A stretch of 64,000 nt of DNA, taken from Streptomyces sp. SCSIO 75703. GTDB lineage: Bacteria; Actinomycetota; Actinomycetes; Streptomycetales; Streptomycetaceae. This document shows positions 61,301 to 64,000 of this stretch, piece by piece. The stretch is from NCBI RefSeq assembly GCF_036607905.1, contig NZ_CP144555.1, positions 1,302,001-1,366,000 on the forward strand, read 5' to 3'. The notes beneath the pieces were generated by a model. It did not search any database. It was given only the letters and a program-made list of their open reading frames with translations, and had not been told where the DNA came from. The position numbers and the translations under genes are program-made. How positions within the stretch are numbered: the first letter of the stretch is position 1; every line of letters begins with the position of its first letter.

Positions 61301-62743
61301 TCAGGGCCCTGGCGTGCCGTCCGTGATCTCCTTCACGTGGTAGTAGGTGGCGACACAAGCAGCCGGCCACGACCGCTTGTCCTTGTTGCCGAAGGGTTCT
61401 GTCATCTTGCTGATGACGAGCGGCTTGTAGCGCAGAACCGTCGCCCCTGCCGCAGCCTCGTTCCTCAGCAGCCGGTCCTGGCTGTCCCATGCCATGCCCC
61501 GTGCCCGCATGTCCGACCCCAGATCACGCAGCGCCACAGCCAAGACGACCGTGACGCCCACGCACAACAGCGTCGTACCCACGGCCACGGGCCGTGTGCT
61601 GCGGTGGTACCGCCTCACCAGCAGGTTCCCGAGAAGACCGCCCGCACCGAGGAGCAGCAGGAGCAGCAGGAACAAGTAGTCGTTCCACAGGCGGTTGGCG
61701 GACGCGACCGAGGATCCGAACACGGGATGAGTGATGACCGTGCACACGTATCCCGACACCAGCAGGGCCAGTACGCCGAACCTCAGTATCAGGGGTGCTC
61801 GGTGATCCGGCCGGGGGATGCCGCCGTCCTCGCGGCGAACAAGAACTCCGATGAGCGTGCCGACGGCGATCGCTCCGAGGTACTGCCAGTTCGTCACCAA
61901 GGTCAGAAGGATGTGCGTGTAGCCCCGCAGCGATGCCGCCAGCGATTCGGGCGCGAACATGGCCCCCGCATGGTGATGTGCGCGCCGGTTCCGTGAGCCG
62001 GGGGAGGTGAGGAGTACCGCGGTGCCGAGGACGATGCCTCCTGCGGCGGACGCGCACCACGTCCGTACGAAGGCGAGCCGTTCCGTTGGGAAGAGCTTCC
62101 GAGCGAGCAGCATGGTCAGGGCAAGAAGCGTCAAGGCGACGACTGATGTCTCTTCCGACAGCGTGCCCATGACGGCACCGACCACGCATGCGGTGGCGAT
62201 GGCGAGAGCCCGCCCGCGACGGGAGGTGGCGAGCAGAGCGGGGATCGTCGCGGCGACCGTGAGTACAGGCGGGAGGGTATGCGAGACCGATGAGGCCGGC
62301 CAGAAGAACGTCTTGTAGGTGTTCGTGGAGGCGAAACAGAAGAGGGCGAGGATCATGGCGGCCGAGAACAGCGGTAATCCTCTGGGCACTTGCCAACCGC
62401 TGCACCGTCGCAACGCCGCCGCCCATGCCCACAGGAGGGCCAGCATCACGACGGCACTGATCCCCGCGTACCACTGCTGTCCCGGAACGCCGAACGCGGA
62501 GTAGGAGGCGACGAGGAATCCGTTGGCGATCCGGCCGTTGTCCGTGGAATAGAACTTGTCCACCAGCGCCATGAAGCCTTCGTCACGCACGCGGGGCAGA
62601 AAGCACCATTCGTCTCCGCTCGGACGCACCCAGCGTGCGTACCACGCGGCTCCGGCGAAAAGCGAGAGCGGGAGGAGCGTCAACAGAGTCGTACCCACTG
62701 CGGTGAGGCGTGGTGAGGGGAAGGCCGGCCTTCCGTCTGCCAC
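61301..62743 (-). CDS. Polytopic membrane protein, DUF6056/glycosyltransferase-C-like
   Basis: This is a protein of about 480 residues with some 12 hydrophobic segments. An external first loop contains SGDEWCFLPRVRDEGFMALVDKFYSTDNGRIANGF. The Asp/Glu cluster in the first loop is typical of GT-C-type and DUF6056 membrane proteins that use lipid-linked sugars. A motif TLSEETSVVALTLL occurs near the middle. The start is uncertain: GTG at 62743 has no clear ribosome site, whereas the open frame reaches ATG 62986, which would overlap the glycosyltransferase gene by 164 bases. The gene lies just downstream of a GT2-GtrA protein, so the pair probably modifies a cell-envelope polymer. The donor and acceptor are unknown. 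Confidence 0.65.
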   Translation of the reverse strand: MADGRPAFPSPRLTAVGTTLLTLLPLSLFAGAAWYARWVRPSGDEWCFLPRVRDEGFMALVDKFYSTDNGRIANGFLVASYSAFGVPGQQWYAGISAVVMLALLWAWAAALRRCSGWQVPRGLPLFSAAMILALFCFASTNTYKTFFWPASSVSHTLPPVLTVAATIPALLATSRRGRALAIATACVVGAVMGTLSEETSVVALTLLALTMLLARKLFPTERLAFVRTWCASAAGGIVLGTAVLLTSPGSRNRRAHHHAGAMFAPESLAASLRGYTHILLTLVTNWQYLGAIAVGTLIGVLVRREDGGIPRPDHRAPLILRFGVLALLVSGYVCTVITHPVFGSSVASANRLWNDYLFLLLLLLLGAGGLLGNLLVRRYHRSTRPVAVGTTLLCVGVTVVLAVALRDLGSDMRARGMAWDSQDRLLRNEAAAGATVLRYKPLVISKMTEPFGNKDKRSWPAACVATYYHVKEITDGTPGP

Positions 62744-62822
62744 GCGCTGACGGACGTCCGCGTCCTGTGTCTCGACCGGCTGTCCGGCAGCCGGCTGTTC
62801 GTCGCCCTCCGAGCGAGCGGCG

Positions 62823-64000
62823 CTAGCCGAGCGTGGGGTCGTCTTGCTTCGCCTCCGGGACAGAGCGCCGAAGCGCTCCCGCAGTGACCTTGGCGCCCCC
62901 CGGCTGCCGGCCGGAGTTGATGGCCCACCGCGCGATGAGGAAGGAGACAGGGGTGACCACGACTCCGGCGACGAGTGCAGCGACATTCTTATCCATTCCG
63001 AATTGACTCACGGCCAAGTAGAGAAGGGCGCCCGACGCCACGAGATTGAAGACACTGGAAAGCGGAAACCGGAGGAACGCGCGCCATGTCGGATGGGTTC
63101 GACAGGTGAGGTAGGAATTGAGCAGAAAAGAGCATCCGACACTGACGGCAAATCCGAGCGCATGCGCCACGAGGTACGGGATCCACTGGTGCAGAGCGGC
63201 AAAAATGCTCAGGTATACGGCGGTATTGACGAATCCGATTGCCACGAAGGTGGCGAACTGCCGTGACGTTTTGGGAAGATTTCCAGAAGGCGTGATTTTT
63301 TCATGATGTGCTGGGTGCGGTCGCTGAGACGGGAACTCATCGGTCTCCTGCACCACAAATGCGGGACGGCGCTTCACCTCGTGATAAATTCTGCCCACGT
63401 ACTCGCCGATGATCCCCAGGGTGATCAGCTGGATTCCACCCAGCGCTACCACCACCATCAGTAGCGTCACATAACCGGGGACAACGCTCCCGTGGATTGC
63501 CACGTCCAGGACTACCCACGCCGCATAGGCAACTGCTACCAGAAGGCACCAAAAGCCCGTGTAGATGGCCATTCTCAGTGGGCGGTTGTTGAACGACAGT
63601 AGACCGTCGATGCCGTAGTTGAGCAGACGGCGGCTCCCCCACTTCGAGCTGCCCGCCAGCCGTTGCGCGTTCCGGTAGGTGAACGTGGCCGTGGAGAACC
63701 CGACCCAGGAGAAGATGCCCTTGGAGAACCGATTGGTCTCCGGGAGTGAAAGTACGGTGTCCACCGCGTGGCGCGACAGCAGTCGGAAGTCGCCGGCGCC
63801 GTCGAGTACCTCCACGTCCATGAGGTGTCGGACCAGAGCGTAGTAACCGCGGCTCAACAGGGCGCGTGTCACGCCGTCACCCGCACGATCTCGCCGGGGA
63901 ACCACCTGGTCGTACCCCCGAGCGTGGAGTTCGAGCATCCGGGGAATGAGCTCCGGGGGGTGCTGCAGGTCCGCGTCCATGAGGACCACCGCCTGGCCCC
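62823..64000 (-). CDS. GT2 glycosyltransferase with C-terminal GtrA-like domain, cut by the right edge
   Basis: At least 392 residues are visible; the N-terminus lies beyond 64000. The GT2 part contains the DXD-type motif in [16 protein letters not shown] and the acceptor-side blocks [28 protein letters not shown] and [17 protein letters not shown]. Two membrane helices typical of the DPM/GtrB group follow (about [13 protein letters not shown] and [29 protein letters not shown]). A GtrA-like domain with four helices begins at [17 protein letters not shown] and ends near [10 protein letters not shown]. GtrB makes a polyprenyl-phosphate sugar and GtrA flips it; here both are in one chain. The DUF6056-like protein may be the third partner. 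Confidence 0.85.
   Translation of the reverse strand, partial: GQAVVLMDADLQHPPELIPRMLELHARGYDQVVPRRDRAGDGVTRALLSRGYYALVRHLMDVEVLDGAGDFRLLSRHAVDTVLSLPETNRFSKGIFSWVGFSTATFTYRNAQRLAGSSKWGSRRLLNYGIDGLLSFNNRPLRMAIYTGFWCLLVAVAYAAWVVLDVAIHGSVVPGYVTLLMVVVALGGIQLITLGIIGEYVGRIYHEVKRRPAFVVQETDEFPSQRPHPAHHEKITPSGNLPKTSRQFATFVAIGFVNTAVYLSIFAALHQWIPYLVAHALGFAVSVGCSFLLNSYLTCRTHPTWRAFLRFPLSSVFNLVASGALLYLAVSQFGMDKNVAALVAGVVVTPVSFLIARWAINSGRQPGGAKVTAGALRRSVPEAKQDDPTLG

Overview
The window is high-GC actinobacterial DNA, almost certainly Streptomyces. Third codon positions are GC-saturated, GTG starts are common, and many genes overlap by four bases (ATGA/GTGA). The run hemE - DUF3000 - response regulator - rnd - thiolase/fadB - dxs - xylFGH - ROK regulator - ngcEFG - acnA - murA-like matches, from memory, the S. 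coelicolor SCO6031-to-SCO5998 region. No database was searched.

Region 1 (1-14309) is a biosynthetic gene cluster. A leftward operon encodes the three 4-aminophenylalanine (PAPA) enzymes (fused aminodeoxychorismate synthase, ADC mutase, prephenate-dehydrogenase-like enzyme). It continues with an adenylate-forming ligase, a DsbA-like protein, a tandem ATP-grasp ligase, an MFS exporter and a further gene cut by the left edge. Divergent from it is a 1299-residue single-module NRPS with the A-Ox-T-TE layout of indigoidine synthetase (BpsA/IndC), followed by a small 4-oxalocrotonate-tautomerase-like gene. Pairing a PAPA pathway with an indigoidine-type synthetase is the most unusual feature of the window.

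Region 2 (14338-22183) is a three-gene leftward module: a 1627-residue AAA 'DNA repair ATPase', a flotillin and a small YqiJ-like membrane protein.

Region 3 (22475-35791) is conserved housekeeping: hemE, DUF3000, an orphan LuxR-type response regulator, a GNAT acetyltransferase, ribonuclease D, a thiolase and fadB operon, a NYN-domain protein, an amino-acid permease and dxs. Strong hairpins separate the units.

Region 4 (36059-48582) is a sugar-uptake locus: a xylose-type ABC transporter (xylFGH) with a Rok7B7-like regulator, an N-acetylglucosamine/chitobiose-type importer (ngcEFG) and a divergent secreted GH92 alpha-mannosidase. The ngcE/GH92 intergenic region holds a DasR-type site and a LacI-type palindrome.

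Region 5 (49003-53815) contains aconitase, with an iron-box-like dyad and a TamR-like palindrome upstream, and an XRE-HTH/MurA-like fusion protein whose own promoter carries a palindrome.

Region 6 (53816-64000) looks accessory: lower GC, decayed sequence, a complete IS5-family element with perfect inverted repeats and a TTA target duplication, a Tat-secreted beta-propeller glycosidase-like protein, a BCCT transporter, a DUF6056-like membrane protein and a GT2-GtrA fusion cut by the right edge. No tRNA, rRNA or CRISPR array was seen.
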